A program made the position numbers and the translations under genes. 60,000 nt of DNA, from contig CM060733.1 of the NCBI GenBank assembly GCA_030704615.1, forward strand, positions 56,980,001 to 57,040,000, read 5' to 3'. The notes under the pieces were generated by a model, which did not search any database, had not been told where the DNA came from, and saw nothing but the letters and a program-made list of their open reading frames with translations. Below, in pieces: positions 34,680 to 45,873 of this stretch. Numbering within the stretch: the stretch's first letter is position 1; each line of letters opens with the position of its first letter. The DNA comes from Takakia lepidozioides. Taxonomy: Eukaryota; Streptophyta; Takakiopsida; Takakiales; Takakiaceae.

Positions 34680-34845
34680 GTAACAGACACAGGCCTTAGG
34701 GGCGGTAGACAGGCTTACACAGTCAGTCACAACCTTACACAGTTAGACACAGCTTGACACAGCCTGTCACAGTCAGTCACTGCCTTACACAGCCTATCAC
34801 AGCCCGACACAGTTTGACACGGCCAATCACAGCTAGAGAACGACA
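34680..34845. repeat. Short tandem repeat with ACACAG/TCACAG words every 10-12 bases
   Basis: Units such as ACACAGCCTGTC, ACACAGTTAG and TCACAGTCAG recur about 14 times. The period is about 10-12 bases, near one DNA helix turn. No coding role is apparent. Confidence 0.65.
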
Positions 34846-35340
34846 TCTGCAGAGGGAACGTGCATTTTATCTTGGATCACAGTTAGTTAGTTAGGCGGTT
34901 AGAACAGCTTGTAGGTAGAATAGGCAGAGTAGCGACATGGAGGGGGTCACTTCTGAGATCACTTCTTGGACATCCCTTGAGGAGATCAAGCGGAGAGCAT
35001 GATCTTGGAGCACAGGGATGGAGATTACACAGAGGAGGAGATACGACAAGATGATGCTTGATTCATGCAAGCTGTAGAAATGCACTGTAGAGCAGATTAG
35101 AGACACCATGGCTTCGGCTTGATACATGATAAATATTAATATGATTCATATTTCATATTCACGCCGTGTACAGAGATATGAGTGAAGTTGTGGAATGAAT
35201 GCTTGAGTAGTTTAAACATGGTAGATTGCAAAAGCAATCTGATACTTAATCATAGACAATAAGGTAAATTGCTAACATGAATGCGAGAAGGAATACAAAT
35301 AGGAAGCACCCCATGATACACTAGTTGTAGGTCATAACTG
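34846..35340. other. Non-coding stretch
   Basis: No gene is recognised on either strand. Confidence 0.4.
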
Positions 35341-35341
35341 A

Positions 35342-36270
35342 TTGTCTGAGCGGGCTCAGTACTTAGAGATTTCCAACTCTTCTATCTTGGAGTTTTCACC
35401 TCAGATAGCTAAGGGATGGGTGAGTAAAAGCTGCTCGACAACTTGGTCCAAATTCACCAGCCCTATAGGCGGCTATGTAAGAGGACCAAGCCGTAAAGCC
35501 GTCGAGGCCTCCACGCCCTCGAAAGGCTGGGGATGAGCCTCCACTTGAGGGTGGTGCACCCAATGTTCAAGTGGACGCCACCCCACGGGCTGATGGAGGG
35601 CCCTGACTTTTACGCGGGGAAGCACATTCTCAGATCTGGCGCCATGTATGGGCAACTTGATCTTAGCCCCACCGCCAATGTCTTTTCCCCTTCTTCTGCA
35701 GCCAAGAGGGCTTATAAAGGGGGGGTTCAGAAGGGGGTGGGTTCCTCCTCACCTTGGGAGAAGAGGGAGGCTTCAAAGGAGGCCGCAATGAGGTGGAAGG
35801 AGGAGGAAAGGAAGAGGGAGAAAGATAAGAAGAGGGAAGAGGGAAATAAGGGGGCATGGGAAATGGAGGGGGAAGAGGAGAGGGCGACACTGGCTTTGGA
35901 GGGCCCCTTGCGAAGTCCGTCGCCAGAACGGTCAATGAAAAAGATCCTGGACCCTGGACTTTGGGGCGCCGCCTGCGAGCCTATTGGGTGCATGGGATAG
36001 GCTTCCACCCTTATTCCGAGAGGGCGTTATGGGGGGTGCACCACAAGCGGGGATCGAGGGCAACATTGAGGTCATGGACGCAAAGGTGAGCCTCTTTCCT
36101 TCACCTTTTTTTCTTTCATTTGCCTTTCATTTTGTTTCTGATTTGTTTCTAATTTTGTGGGTTTTGTATTCAGGATCTTGGCGCATTTGTGGCTAAGCTT
36201 GTGGCAGGTAGTGGGATTGCCACCGACAAAGCAGGGGACAGTGATGGTGCCTACCCGTGGGGATGGTAAG
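35342..36270 (+). CDS. Unrecognised spliced ORF with a charged Lys/Glu-Arg region
   Basis: Forward frames read through an N-terminal piece (MSERAQYLEISNSSILEFSP, 35342-35536), then HLRVVHPMFKWTPPHGLMEG (from 35533) with a very charged stretch of KREKDKKREEGNKG type (35780-35880) likely to form a helix or coiled coil. A later frame gives GNIEVMDAK, followed by a GTGAGC donor near 36086, and a CAG acceptor near 36174 opens into LGAFVAKLVAGSG with a stop near 36270. Frame changes lie near 35536 and 35900. I recognise no domain. It lies just upstream of the hairpin array and hAT relic and could belong to the same element. Confidence 0.35.
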
Positions 36271-36512
36271 AGGAAGAGGAAAAAATGTCGTGTCCCCGAG
36301 GTTCCCTAATCATCAAGGAGAGCAAGGTTGCTCACGTCAATGACGTCACGTCAGTTTGCCGAAAAATCAGTAAAACATGAGTTAGGTGAAACATATGTCA
36401 CGTAGGTGGACACGTTGTATTCCAAGCGACACCTGGGCAAGTGAATGAATTGTTTTATAAATTACTCCATCCGTCATATTTGAGGTCATTTTTAAATCAT
36501 ATTGTTAAATTG

Positions 36513-37084
36513 GTGCGACCTCCAAATGGTGGTGGTCGCAGAATTTATCTTATTTTTTAATAGTTGCGACCACCAGCGAGGGGTTGTCGCAGCATTTTGT
36601 TTTTTTAAAAATAGATGCGACCACCAGCAGGGGTGGTCGCAATTTTTTTTTCTTAAATAGTTGCGACACCAACAGGGTGGTCGCAATTTTTTTTTTCCTT
36701 AAATAGTTGCGACCACTGCTACTGTTGGTCGCACAATTTTTATTTTATTTAATAGGTGCGACCACAAAGGAGGTCCAACATTTTTTTATTTTTTAATATC
36801 TACGACCACCAGCATGGGGTGGTCGCAACATTTTTCTGTTTTTTTAATAGGTGCGACCACCAGCAGGGGGTGGTCGCAGCAATTTTATTTTTTTTTTTTT
36901 AAATAATCTTTGTGACCACGAGCATGGGGTGGTCGCAGCATTTTTTCTTTTTTTAATAGGTGCAACCACTAGCAGGGGGGTGGTCGCAGCAATTTTCTAT
37001 TTTTTAATATCTGCAACCACCAGCATGAGGGTGGTCGCAGCAGTTTTTTTTTTTAAATAACATACGACCTGGAGCGGTCGCAGC
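36513..37084. repeat. Array of twelve GGTCGCA hairpins at about 50-bp spacing
   Basis: Each unit holds an inverted repeat of the form TGCGACCACC-loop-GGTGGTCGCA followed by a T-rich tract ending AATAG or similar. Hairpins start near 36514, 36564, 36616, 36661, 36709, 36756, 36802, 36852, 36911, 36960, 37012 and 37064. The stem is 8-10 pairs, the loop AGCAGGG-like. The sixth and twelfth are degenerate. Some units have changes on one side only (CAACCAC), others keep pairing. The array lies 50 bases upstream of a TATA box and the hAT transposase relic, which suggests subterminal transposase-binding repeats. Confidence 0.9.
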
Positions 37085-37130
37085 ATTGGATTCTGATTCG
37101 TCGAGTGTGTGAGGCTTGGAAGCTGGAGGG

Positions 37131-37139
37131 TATATAAGG
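37131..37139 (+). promoter_or_regulatory. TATA box before the hAT relic
   Basis: TATATAAGG lies directly after the hairpin array and about 315 bases before the first hAT-like coding piece. Confidence 0.5.
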
Positions 37140-37446
37140 TGGTCCAATGCCCTCACTTCTTTTTGGCAAACACTTTTGTGGTGAGTGAATGTTCTCTATT
37201 CCTTAAGCAAGAGTGTAAGCCCAAGAGGAGGGTGCGGACCGTTTGCTGTTGTGGCTTCCACCAGAGCCACTGCAGCAAATTGTCGAAAAGCACAATATTA
37301 CATGGTGCATTGATCCACTTGGATTGATGACGTAGTGTTGGGCCATCGCATTCTGTTCTAATTTCTATTGCTCTTGACAAATCTACCAAGTACACTAGTG
37401 TTCTTTGTTCAATCTTAAGTCTGTGGTTAGGGTTTTGGGTGTGAGG

Positions 37447-38150
37447 ATGAGGGAGGAGTGGATCCCTTGGTTCACCGTAGACCCGCACAAAAAAGACGGT
37501 GTTCAATGCAATCATTGAAGCTAGCGGGTCGCAAAGATCGCATGTTATATCACATCGGCTATAGAGATGGGAAGAATGCAAGGGTTAGTTTGTGCCCAAA
37601 AAGCCTCCATGCGAGTGAAAGCCCACTCTGCCCAATGTGGAGGCAATATCCCACCGTCTCTTGATGTGGCCGCAGCTTCTGAGCCAAACACTCCAGGTTT
37701 GAATCAAAATGTCCCTCAGAGTTGTACCCAAGGGGATTCTTGCGAGGCGTCTGCTGTTCGTGGAGAAGCCGGTGGGTCAGGAGCAACACCCGATTGTACA
37801 CCAGCACTTGTACGGACCAGACCATTGAAACAACAATCAATGCATGAGGACTCTGGATAAGAAGTGGGCCCAATTTTTCTACGAGGCTAATATTCCGTTC
37901 AATGTCTCGAGGCTTCCTGCGTTTGTGGCTGCTGTCAAAAAGCCACGTCCGATTCCAAGTCCACATACACACACCTTCGAGTTATCGCGATCTCCGCACA
38001 GGATTGCTAGAAGATGCTATGTCTGACCTCACCCAAAAGGTGAATGAAAAGACAGGTGATTCTCTCCGGAAATATGGAAACACTACATGTGCGGACGGTT
38101 GGAGTTTGTTACTAACCATTTGGATGGGCAACCATCCGTTGGCCCATTGA
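37447..38150 (+). pseudogene. hAT-type transposase relic (BED finger and DUF659)
   Basis: hAT transposases bind DNA through a BED finger and cut with an RNase H-like core. The start reads MREEWIPWFTVDPHKKDGVQCN, typical of a BED finger entry in plant hAT proteins, with RDGKNARVSLCPK in another frame. After a Ser/Pro-rich linker comes LDKKWAQFFYEANIPFNVSR LPAFVAAVKK in sequence (from 37849), the opening of the DUF659 domain. After a frame change near 37935-38010 the domain continues with YRDLRTGLLEDAMSDLTQKV and TGDSLRKYGNTTCADGWS (to about 38115). The catalytic glutamate region and the hATC dimerisation end are missing. Breaks are at 37527, 37560-37570 and 37935-38015. Confidence 0.75.
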
Positions 38151-38329
38151 ACGAATTTCGATTGATCTTATATTACGCTCGGGCCTCTTCCATGGTACAT
38201 TGAATATACTGGTCAAGTCTCAAAGCAAACCAAAATCATTTGGAGGCAAATGATTTATTCGTCTGTTCATTTATTTGTGATTAATCGTTAATGGTGAAAA
38301 GGATAAACCAAAGGTTCCTTGATCAAAAA

Positions 38330-38670
38330 AATTTGAATGATTTGAAATTTTGCCAGTATGTTCTACATGCCTCTTACATGGACAGGACAATATGAGATTA
38401 ATCAAAAATGGTTCATAGGAGAAACCATGGTTACTTGATGTGCCGATTTCTGAATGCTTTCAAACTTTGTCATTGCATGTACATGCCCTCTTAAAGGTAC
38501 CGGACAAGTATGAGTTTGATTTAAAATATTGCAATGGGTGAACCAATGGTCTTCATTTAGCAATTTTTGATTGTTTTGAAACTTTGCCAGTATATTGTAC
38601 ATGCCGTCAAACAGGTACCGAACAAGTATGAGGTCATTCAAAAATGGTTCAAAGGATGAACCTCGTATTT
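38330..38670. repeat. Three tandem copies of an about 115-bp unit
   Basis: GAAACTTTGCCAGTAT-, TGTACATGCC-, GGTACCGGACAAGTATGAG- and AAAATGGTTCA-like blocks recur in order near 38340-38440, 38450-38560 and 38570-38665 with moderate divergence. No coding role is seen. Confidence 0.65.
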
Positions 38671-38809
38671 CCAAAAATTACGTAGACTATAGTACAGTGG
38701 GTTGCACATTTAAGTTTTCGCAACTTGAGACCTTTGGCCTACTCCCTACGTTTCTAGCTTTTCCAGTCATCTTCATCTAGATTTATTTCTTTATTGTCGT
38801 CATCTCCAG

Positions 38810-39900
38810 ATGTTGATGAAGATGCCGGGTGTAAAAGACGTGCCTCCACCAGTACGGAGAACTCGAGCCTGGGCTCGAGTAGTCAAAGAGAGACTAGTGT
38901 TGTGTGGTCCACCCTTGCCATCATCCGTAGCGTTCTAGGAGAGTGCTGACTCTCTTCCACATTTGCCAGAGCCGGGTTTGTTGCTCTTGCTACGGCTTCA
39001 TGCAATTTTTCAATTAAATCCGATATGTTTGGAAGTGACAAGAACATCCATGGAATAGGGGCAACTTGGTCACGTCATGTGTTCTGCCAATACTTTACAA
39101 CACTCGTGATGGTAGCCTTGAAATTGTCCAACACCTCCTCCTGCTGGGGGTCTCTGCGCAACTCTGGAAGAAAATGGCCCTTCATCCCGACGAGGCACCC
39201 AATTCATATCTTCTTAACGGATGCTAGCGGCCTCCAACTCCTTTAGAAATAAGTCTCTCCCAATCGGTTCGCGATTGTATGGGTCGTTTTCCGCTGGCAC
39301 CCATGGATCCTCAGGTAGTCGGAAGAATCTTTGTTTGGTACAGCTCCAATGCCCTCCCAATTCCGGTAAAAAAACTCCCTTTGGACTGGGTCTCGTATGT
39401 CTTTAGTGCGCATGGTTATTTCCCAGTTGGATGTCACCCAAAAGGTCACCAGATCTTTAACCCTAGTTAACGTCTTCGCATCCATGGCATGCATCTATTT
39501 TGGAGCATCCCATGTCATTGTCTCTCCCCAGTGCTGTCAATTTAAAAAATCGTAAGGCGATACATCCAATGGCATGTTGTACCGGTTGTACTCGTATCCC
39601 GTGGGCATATTGTCTTGCAACCCAAACAACTCATAGAAACGTCGATGGATTGGTCCACGACAGTCAGGGCATTGGCTGGCTCGCATGGCTGCCGATATGA
39701 GACATGCGGGATGGAACAAATGGCCACATGAACCAAGCATATAACCTCAATCTGGTCCGTAAGGGTTTAGGCACATTGTACACACCGTACCGTCTGTTAC
39801 CCATGACGCTGGATTGCTCCGTGGTATCCACGTCCGTTTATCCTCATAAATATTGGATGACATCCTCGGCCTGCTGTCCCAGTCCTCCTCTACTTCCAAA
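38810..39900 (-). pseudogene. RING-type zinc finger protein relic, reverse strand
   Basis: On the reverse strand, VTDGTVCTMCLNPYGPD (about 39810-39755) supplies the first C-x2-C pair. After a one-base shift, MLGSCGHLFHPACLISAAMR and ASQCPDCRGPIHRRFYEL (39740-39625) give C-x-H-x2-H-x2-C and C-P-x-C, a complete C3HC4 RING in two frames. The following frame (39494-39243) contains VKDLVTFWVTSNWEITMRTK and QREFFYRNWEG, and further left is APIPWMFLSLPNISDLIEKL (about 39060-39000). RING proteins are usually ubiquitin ligases. Order and orientation suggest a single gene read leftwards, with two or three stops or frame changes. Confidence 0.55.
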
Positions 39901-39949
39901 TCTCAGTTTATGCTCTTATTGGTATCGGAGAGGGTTGCTATTCCATATG

Positions 39950-40620
39950 CACAGGTTGCGTGCATGCATGCACAAAATCCCTTATTATATATGCATGTGA
40001 CAAATTTGTATGCACACATTGTAGATTGTATGCAGTGGAGTTATATAACATAGAATACGACGTATTTATTGCATATGCAAATGTTAAATCATATGTATAT
40101 AGAAAAAAAAAATAAAAAAAATAAAAAAAATCTTAGCTAACAAAATCAGTAGTCAATGGTCAAAGATGCATGTGACCCTTAACTCCAACTAATGCACCAC
40201 CTTAAACTGAAGAGAATACAAGATCCTGGCCAAAGTAATAGTTTGCAAACTTGTATTCAAGGAAAACGGTTTCATATTAACCAAAATATGGACTTTTGTA
40301 CTAACAAATGCATATGTGTTATGTTTGGAACCACCACATTGTATGTCTGTTTGTAATGCCAAGCAGTTCTATAATTTGAAAACTTGTATGACAGGTACAC
40401 AAGTTCCATTTTAACCAAAATAGGAACTTTTGTACTAACAAATGTTATGTTATGTTTGGAATAAAGTAGTAACAAGATAATTACATGTCACATGCATGAA
40501 AATGAACGGCACAAGTTAGAGGTTCTTTTTTTGTGCATTTCATGTGTCACTAAGAAGTTGAACTAGGGTCCTTCTTTAGCATAGCCCTAACCTCTAACTA
40601 GCTAAGGGAAGGTTGGTGGA
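39950..40620. other. AT-rich non-coding stretch with a two-copy repeat
   Basis: AAAACTTGTAT, TTAACCAAAATA, GGACTTTTGTACTAACAAATG and GTTATGTTTGGAA occur twice in the same order (about 40248-40335 and 40378-40462). There is a poly-A patch near 40103-40130. No gene is seen. Confidence 0.5.
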
Positions 40621-40624
40621 TCTC

Positions 40625-43388
40625 ATAAGCCCCGGCGCATCCTAGATGCACGTTGTATATGAAGTACATGTGCTTACAAGGTAGATATGTTTGTTTTTTC
40701 TTCTTGACAGATAGCTCATCAAAGTCGGACAATCACAAGATGGAAACTGATCAATGTATACATTGTAAACCAATCCTGCTCTGGTAGATCCCTCTGTTTG
40801 TAGCTGGTAAATTCTCCCATAACCTGGCTGAGGCATGTTTCTGAATCCACGAACCTCAGCAATAAGAGTCTTCGCTGACTCTTGGCGACTCAAGTGTCGA
40901 GGAGTCGGATCCCAACGCCGAATGCGCATCCCATAGCGTGTAGTGGGATACTTACCCACAGGAAGGACACACCTTGATGAATATGTTGTTCCACTGGAAG
41001 TGGTCCCACAGGAAAGTCGGATCAGGAACGTTGGGAGGATGGACTAGTCGAAAACCTGCAAGGGTCAAGTTGTCCACCTCTTCTTGTGTAAGGTTGGTTC
41101 CAACCTTCACAGGCCACACGTTAGGTATACCCGGTTTTCCCAAGCAATAGGATGGCACGGTCCCTCCAACACACGACAAAACATCTGTGGGGCAAAACCA
41201 AAAAACTTGCAGTTTTGGTTCTTTCATGTTCGGTGCTAGTAACTTGCCAGTGAAGCAAGGTGCAGGACTTCCTTTACCTTTCCTGATGAGCGCTTTGCAT
41301 TTATCCTTGGAAACTCCAACCAAGGCAGAACAACGAACCATGGAAGCAGGACCTGTCCGCTGAATCCTGAACATGCATCGGAAAAGTTTGTGTCTCTCTC
41401 ACTGGATTTCCCCATTGCATTGGCTGAGGAGGGATAGCAACATGTGGATTTGTCTCACAGAAAGTCGAAGAACCAGAAGAGAGCCACCAAGCCCGAATTG
41501 CAATGTATGTGGTTGTAGCATCCTCCAAGGTAGCACTATCTTTCCATTCATAACAGAGCTGAGTGTGCCTTTCACGGAAGTCCTCCAAGATATAGTCGTT
41601 GGTGTGTCTTCGGAGGCTTTCAGCCCAATGATATAAACATGTTCTTTCTTTACCTTCCATTGGGACATTGGGATCAGATCCATAAACCCTTCGAACAGCA
41701 GCCCAATTCGCTCCTTGCTGCATCCGCCATGAAGCCAACAAAATTTGGTTTGTTCAAGCCAGCAAGTTTTGCTTGTTCATTGATCATCTCCAGAATAACA
41801 CCTGAGCATCTGCATCCTGTTTCATATCGCAAATGGCAATGGTCATCATTCGCTTGACATATGGTTCATAGACATGACACGCAAGAGTTGTCCAATCCTT
41901 GATGCGTTTGACATGGTCAAATACTACCCAACTTGTGCGTAGATCCCCCTCACTCATGCGACGCACAAGATCAACACCACTCCCGGGACCAGCAACAGAC
42001 ATCTTGAAAACATGGGGGAGATGAGAAGTATGCTGGCCTGGAAGGAGATTGCTGTGAATGAAATGGTATGTACTCAGACGCTTCAACTCCAATATGGACA
42101 TGATGGAATTGACACGTGCAGATGCGACCTTGTTTTTCACATTGGGGCTACAAACATGGGCAAACTCTTCAAGAATATCTTCCAAAGCCTCTCCCTCAAG
42201 ACGTACTGTCTCTGTGCCATCAGCCACAAGAACTCGATCAATCAAGAGCTTTGGGCCATTGACAAGAAATAGCTCCGGGGTCGACCATGGCTTCATCTTA
42301 ACGTGCTCTTGAATCATGCTTGATGCATTTTCCGCAGCCTCTCTATTCTCGCCCTTGGCACATGGATGGTTATGAAACCCAACGTGAACTGCAACACGTG
42401 TATATGTTGGAAGGGAACTTGTGACATAGTACATTCTTGCCCCACAATGCGCCTCACAGAAAGGTCTTCTTTGCAGAAACTACACTTGAACTGGTTGAAT
42501 GGAACTTGGGCTCCTGCAATGAACACCTTGTCTGCATTGCCTTCCCAATAGCGGTCATTCCGTTCTCCTTCTTTCTTGAAGAAGGGGCAAGTGCTGCTTT
42601 GACATATGAGCTTTCCAACACAAAGAACCTTACTACATTTCACATGATCTGGAACACCAGACATATTGTAGGTATTGGTCTTGCACCAAGGATGACCATC
42701 AAACTTGCGGTCCATGCCTTGGAGGGACTGTGAACCACGGTCCGTACGTAGTAGTTTGACCAATCCATTCCTCCCGAGCAGTGGCCAAGATACTCAAAAT
42801 GGACAACACACCAGAAGGAAATGCAGATGTAGCCTCCCCTGCTAGTCGTGGAGATGAAGATAAACCCCTCGCAGATTCGCAACAATCAGACGTGGTGTTG
42901 TCCAATGGAGTTTTCCGAGGCTTCATGTCGTGAAGCAAGACCGTATGAGCAGATGAGGAAGGTTGAGATCCACAAAATACACTCTTAGAAACCTCAACAC
43001 AATCCGAATTATGAGACCCCAAGCTCGCCGAATCTGCAACCTCCTCCTTCAATTTACAACTCCCATTTGTTGCAGCTTGATCGTTTTTTCTTGCAATAGA
43101 AGTGTGCCTCTCATCATGTGACTGTGTATAGCTCGTACCTGTGACACGGTACTTGGAGAAAGTGTCTGGAAACAACTCCCATTGCTTTTGGCCGTCATTG
43201 AAAACTGGAAGCAACACTGTGGAGGCATCATCATCTCCATCATCCTCCAAAAAAACTGAACCCGGAACAAGTTTGAATCTATTGCATAACCAAGGTTCTG
43301 GGATAATGCACTTGTTTCCATTGCAAGGATAACGAACCACTTTTGCATCAGGTGGACATGAAAGCAATGCATATTTTGGTGTAGACAT
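40625..43388 (-). pseudogene. Mutator-like (MULE) transposase with SWIM zinc finger
   Basis: Read leftwards from MSTPKYALLSCPPDAKVVRY at 43388, the frames give: an N-terminal region with an acidic patch and a Ser-rich linker; a GCM/WRKY-like Cys-His finger (HPWCKTNTYNMSGVPDHVKC, then CVGKLICQSSTCPFF and YWEGN, 42715-42540) with CSFCKEDL; HVGFHNHPCAKGENREAAEN, the conserved HNHPC end of that finger; a DDE-type core with VVFDHVKRIKDWTTLACHVY and MMTIAICDMKQDADAQVLFW (41945-41785), resembling the MULE core around its second aspartate; TCLYHWAESLRRHT and AIRAWWLSS (41640-41470); and a SWIM finger, CDCP near 40720 and CKH near 40670-40678, in different frames. Breaks occur near 42730, 42430, 41780, 41380, 40960 and 40690. 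The start lies 1,046 bases from the start codon of the divergent methyltransferase gene. Confidence 0.65.
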
Positions 43389-44434
43389 TTGGCAATGCCC
43401 TCAAAGTTTGAGAGAAGATGCAAAATGAATGAAAGCGCACATCTTGCAAGACCTTATGCAAATACATTAAATGGCTTACATTACTTATGTGTATCATCAA
43501 TCCAGAAGGTCCAAATTTTTTGAGGCATGTGCTCCATCCATATTATTCTCTGACAGAAACAACTAAATGGACTATCCCCTATTTTTAAGACGACGGCGCC
43601 GTTGTTGAGATCTTAGAATCCAATGTACTGCCTTCTTCTATGAGCATATGAAACATAAATGCTCTGCATGTTTCCATTTATTTTACAACCAATCGTTGAT
43701 TAATCGTCCAACTATGAACTGACACACTAGACGGCACAATTTATTTACAATCAAATCCCATGACATGTATGTTGATTTGTTCTTTGATTACTCATGTATG
43801 AGTAATGAGTACAAGTATTTGTGGCGACAATTGACTCTAAAACCAATAAATTGATTAAGACACCCATAACAAAATATTTAGTTACTTTATCACTTACTTT
43901 ATATTGTATTATGAAGGCGCCGCCACAAAGTAACATGTCAATCGTACAACCATCTTCTGAGGATCCACGTGTAACCCATGTAGTCCAAAAAGCACTAACG
44001 CCAGAGTGTATAAAAAAGGTTCACATTTCAGATTTGGCCTTTTTAAGGCCTTAGCCTTCGCCCGCCCCCCTTTCCCCCGCTCTCCTTGGCGGGGCAGGTT
44101 TGAACCCGCAACCTAGTGGAAAATACACCACAACTTACCAAAAGCCATGCTCTATTCAATGAAACAACCTCTACTTTTTTGTTAATAAACTGTTTCTATT
44201 CAGTTAAACTTGTTGCCATTACTACATGACTAACCCGGTATCATTACTACACTAACGTAGTCTAGTATACTTGCACATTATCCCTTGCCACTCCCCCAAA
44301 CAAACACACACAAACTACACAAGCACTTAACACGTCTCTAGTCTCTACACCCGACTCCCGTTGCGAAGAGGAGACGGAGGCGCCGCATCTCGGCCTTATA
44401 CTATACCACCCCGAGGCAACGAGCTGTTGCGGCG
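43389..44434. promoter_or_regulatory. Shared upstream region of two divergent genes
   Basis: This 1-kb stretch separates the start codons of the transposase-like gene (leftward) and the ParB/methyltransferase gene (rightward). It contains a SINE head (44075-44150) and is otherwise AT-rich. I see no well-placed TATA box for either side. A frame at 43821-44054 looks like chance. Confidence 0.4.
44075..44150 (-). repeat. tRNA-derived SINE head, reverse strand
   Basis: On the reverse strand, TTTTGGTAAGTTGTGGTG resembles an A box and TTGCGGGTTCAAACCTGCC is a strong B box with its T stem. It lies in the region between the divergent genes. Confidence 0.5.
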
Positions 44435-44589
44435 ATGGGGAGGAAGAAGGACCGAGGGGGAGGCGTTGCTGGTGGTGGTGGTGGTAGAGGCAAGCTGCGG
44501 ACGGAGAAGGTAAGCTGTAGTTTTGTTTTTTTTCATGACCTGCACTTAGGCATATGCGCCATCGCATAAGCCCCACCAAGCTGCTCCTA

Positions 44590-45660
44590 ATCTAGCACCT
44601 CCGCCGGCGCAGATGCCTAAGTCACTTCAACTCTCACAAGTTTGCGAATCTCCACACATACACACAACCGTCTCCGCCGGCGGAGACAGCTCATTCCCCT
44701 TGGTTTTTTTTTCTGATGCTTGGAAGGGCTGGGCTGCCACCTCCGCCGGCGCATACCGTTGGAGCTGGGATGCTCACATGTTTCAGGAAGTGCTCCTCTA
44801 CTCCCATCCCGTTTATTTTTTTGCATGCTCATACGTTGCTGATGCTCCGAGCGGGTTGGGCTGGCGTATCCGCCGGCGCATACCTGTGCAGCAGGGCTGC
44901 TCAAATGTTTTTTCCTGCTCAAAAGTTGCTGATGCTCCGAGTGGGCTGCGCTGGCATATCCGCCGGCGCATACCCATTGAGTACATTCTTTTTTGCTCAG
45001 TCATAGGTTTCAGGAACCTCCTGCGGCTTGGAGCTTGGTTTTTTTTGCATATTCCCTGTGTTACGGAAGCTCCAAAGCGCCAAGGCTGCCACCTCTGTCA
45101 ACGCAGACCCGTGCAGCAGGGCTGCTCACATATTTCAGGAAGTTCCCCCCCCTTCCATCTCTTTTGTTTCTCCGCATTCTCATAAGTTGTTGATGCTCCG
45201 AGCGGGCTGGGCTGCCATATCCGCCGGCGCATACCCATTGAGCACAATCTTTTTGCTTAGCTCCTAGGTTTCAGGAACCTCATGCAAGCATCTCCGCCGG
45301 CGGAGATGCTTGGAGCTTGGTTTTTTGTTGTATATTCCTTGTGTTACGTAAGCTCCAAAGTGTCGAGGCTGCCACCTCCGTCGGCGCAGACGCTTGGGGA
45401 ACCTTCCCTATTTTGGTTGATCACAGTATTCAAGTATCTCAAAGCTTCTACGTTGCCACCTCCACAACTCCACATGCTTCCATAGGCCTAGTTTGATCTT
45501 TCAAGGTGCTCCTGTATGTTTGGCTACAACCTCCCTTCCATGGTATGCGCCGGCGCATATGCTTGGAGCTCCTTGAGCAAAAATTTCTTCAAGGGCCTCA
45601 AATCTTGTCAAATTTTGAGTTGGTTGCACATATGTGTCATATGCGCCGGCGTAGGTGGTC
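44590..45660 (+). repeat. GCCGGC-containing minisatellite inside intron 1
   Basis: CCGCCGGCG-type cores occur near 44601, 44674, 44744, 44870, 44961, 45221, 45292, 45552 and 45644. Longer units recur: GTTGCTGATGCTCCGAG with GGGCTGG and ATCCGCCGGCGCATACC (near 44835, 44926, 45186), and TTTCAGGAACCTC with GGAGCTTGGTTTTTT and GCTCCAAAG (near 45007 and 45268). Several cores sit in palindromes such as TCTCCGCCGGCGGAGA. It is CpG-rich within an otherwise AT-rich window and fully inside the 1,364-base first intron of the methyltransferase gene. Confidence 0.8.
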
Positions 45661-45873
45661 GGAGGTCCTCTGTCGGGATGCTCAGGCCTGTATTCTGCTC
45701 CAAGTTGTAAGCTTTGAAAGACAAGGATATTCATGGAATTAGTTGACTATCCAAATTCATTTGTTTTCTTCATGCAACCATGACACTGAACTGCTCTTTT
45801 TACATATTATACATTCACACATGTGCTCTTCTCATACACTGACATCTTGAACTGTTTTGGTCTATGGAATTAG

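Noticed and set aside
35663-36008. Pro/Ser-rich reverse-strand open frames
   Set aside because: They are antisense shadows of the Lys/Glu-rich forward frame.
36513-37084. CRISPR array, because of short palindromic repeats with regular spacing
   Set aside because: The spacers are low-complexity T-rich tracts, not unique sequences; there are no cas genes; and the context is a plant transposon.
40625-43388. FAR1-type transcription factor instead of a transposase
   Set aside because: FAR1 proteins share the MULE core and SWIM finger, but the surrounding transposon-rich region and the GCM-like finger fit a MULE better. I cannot fully exclude a domesticated form.
44613-45185. 190-codon forward open frame as a coding gene
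   Set aside because: It is a chance frame through the GCCGGC minisatellite within intron 1 of the methyltransferase gene.
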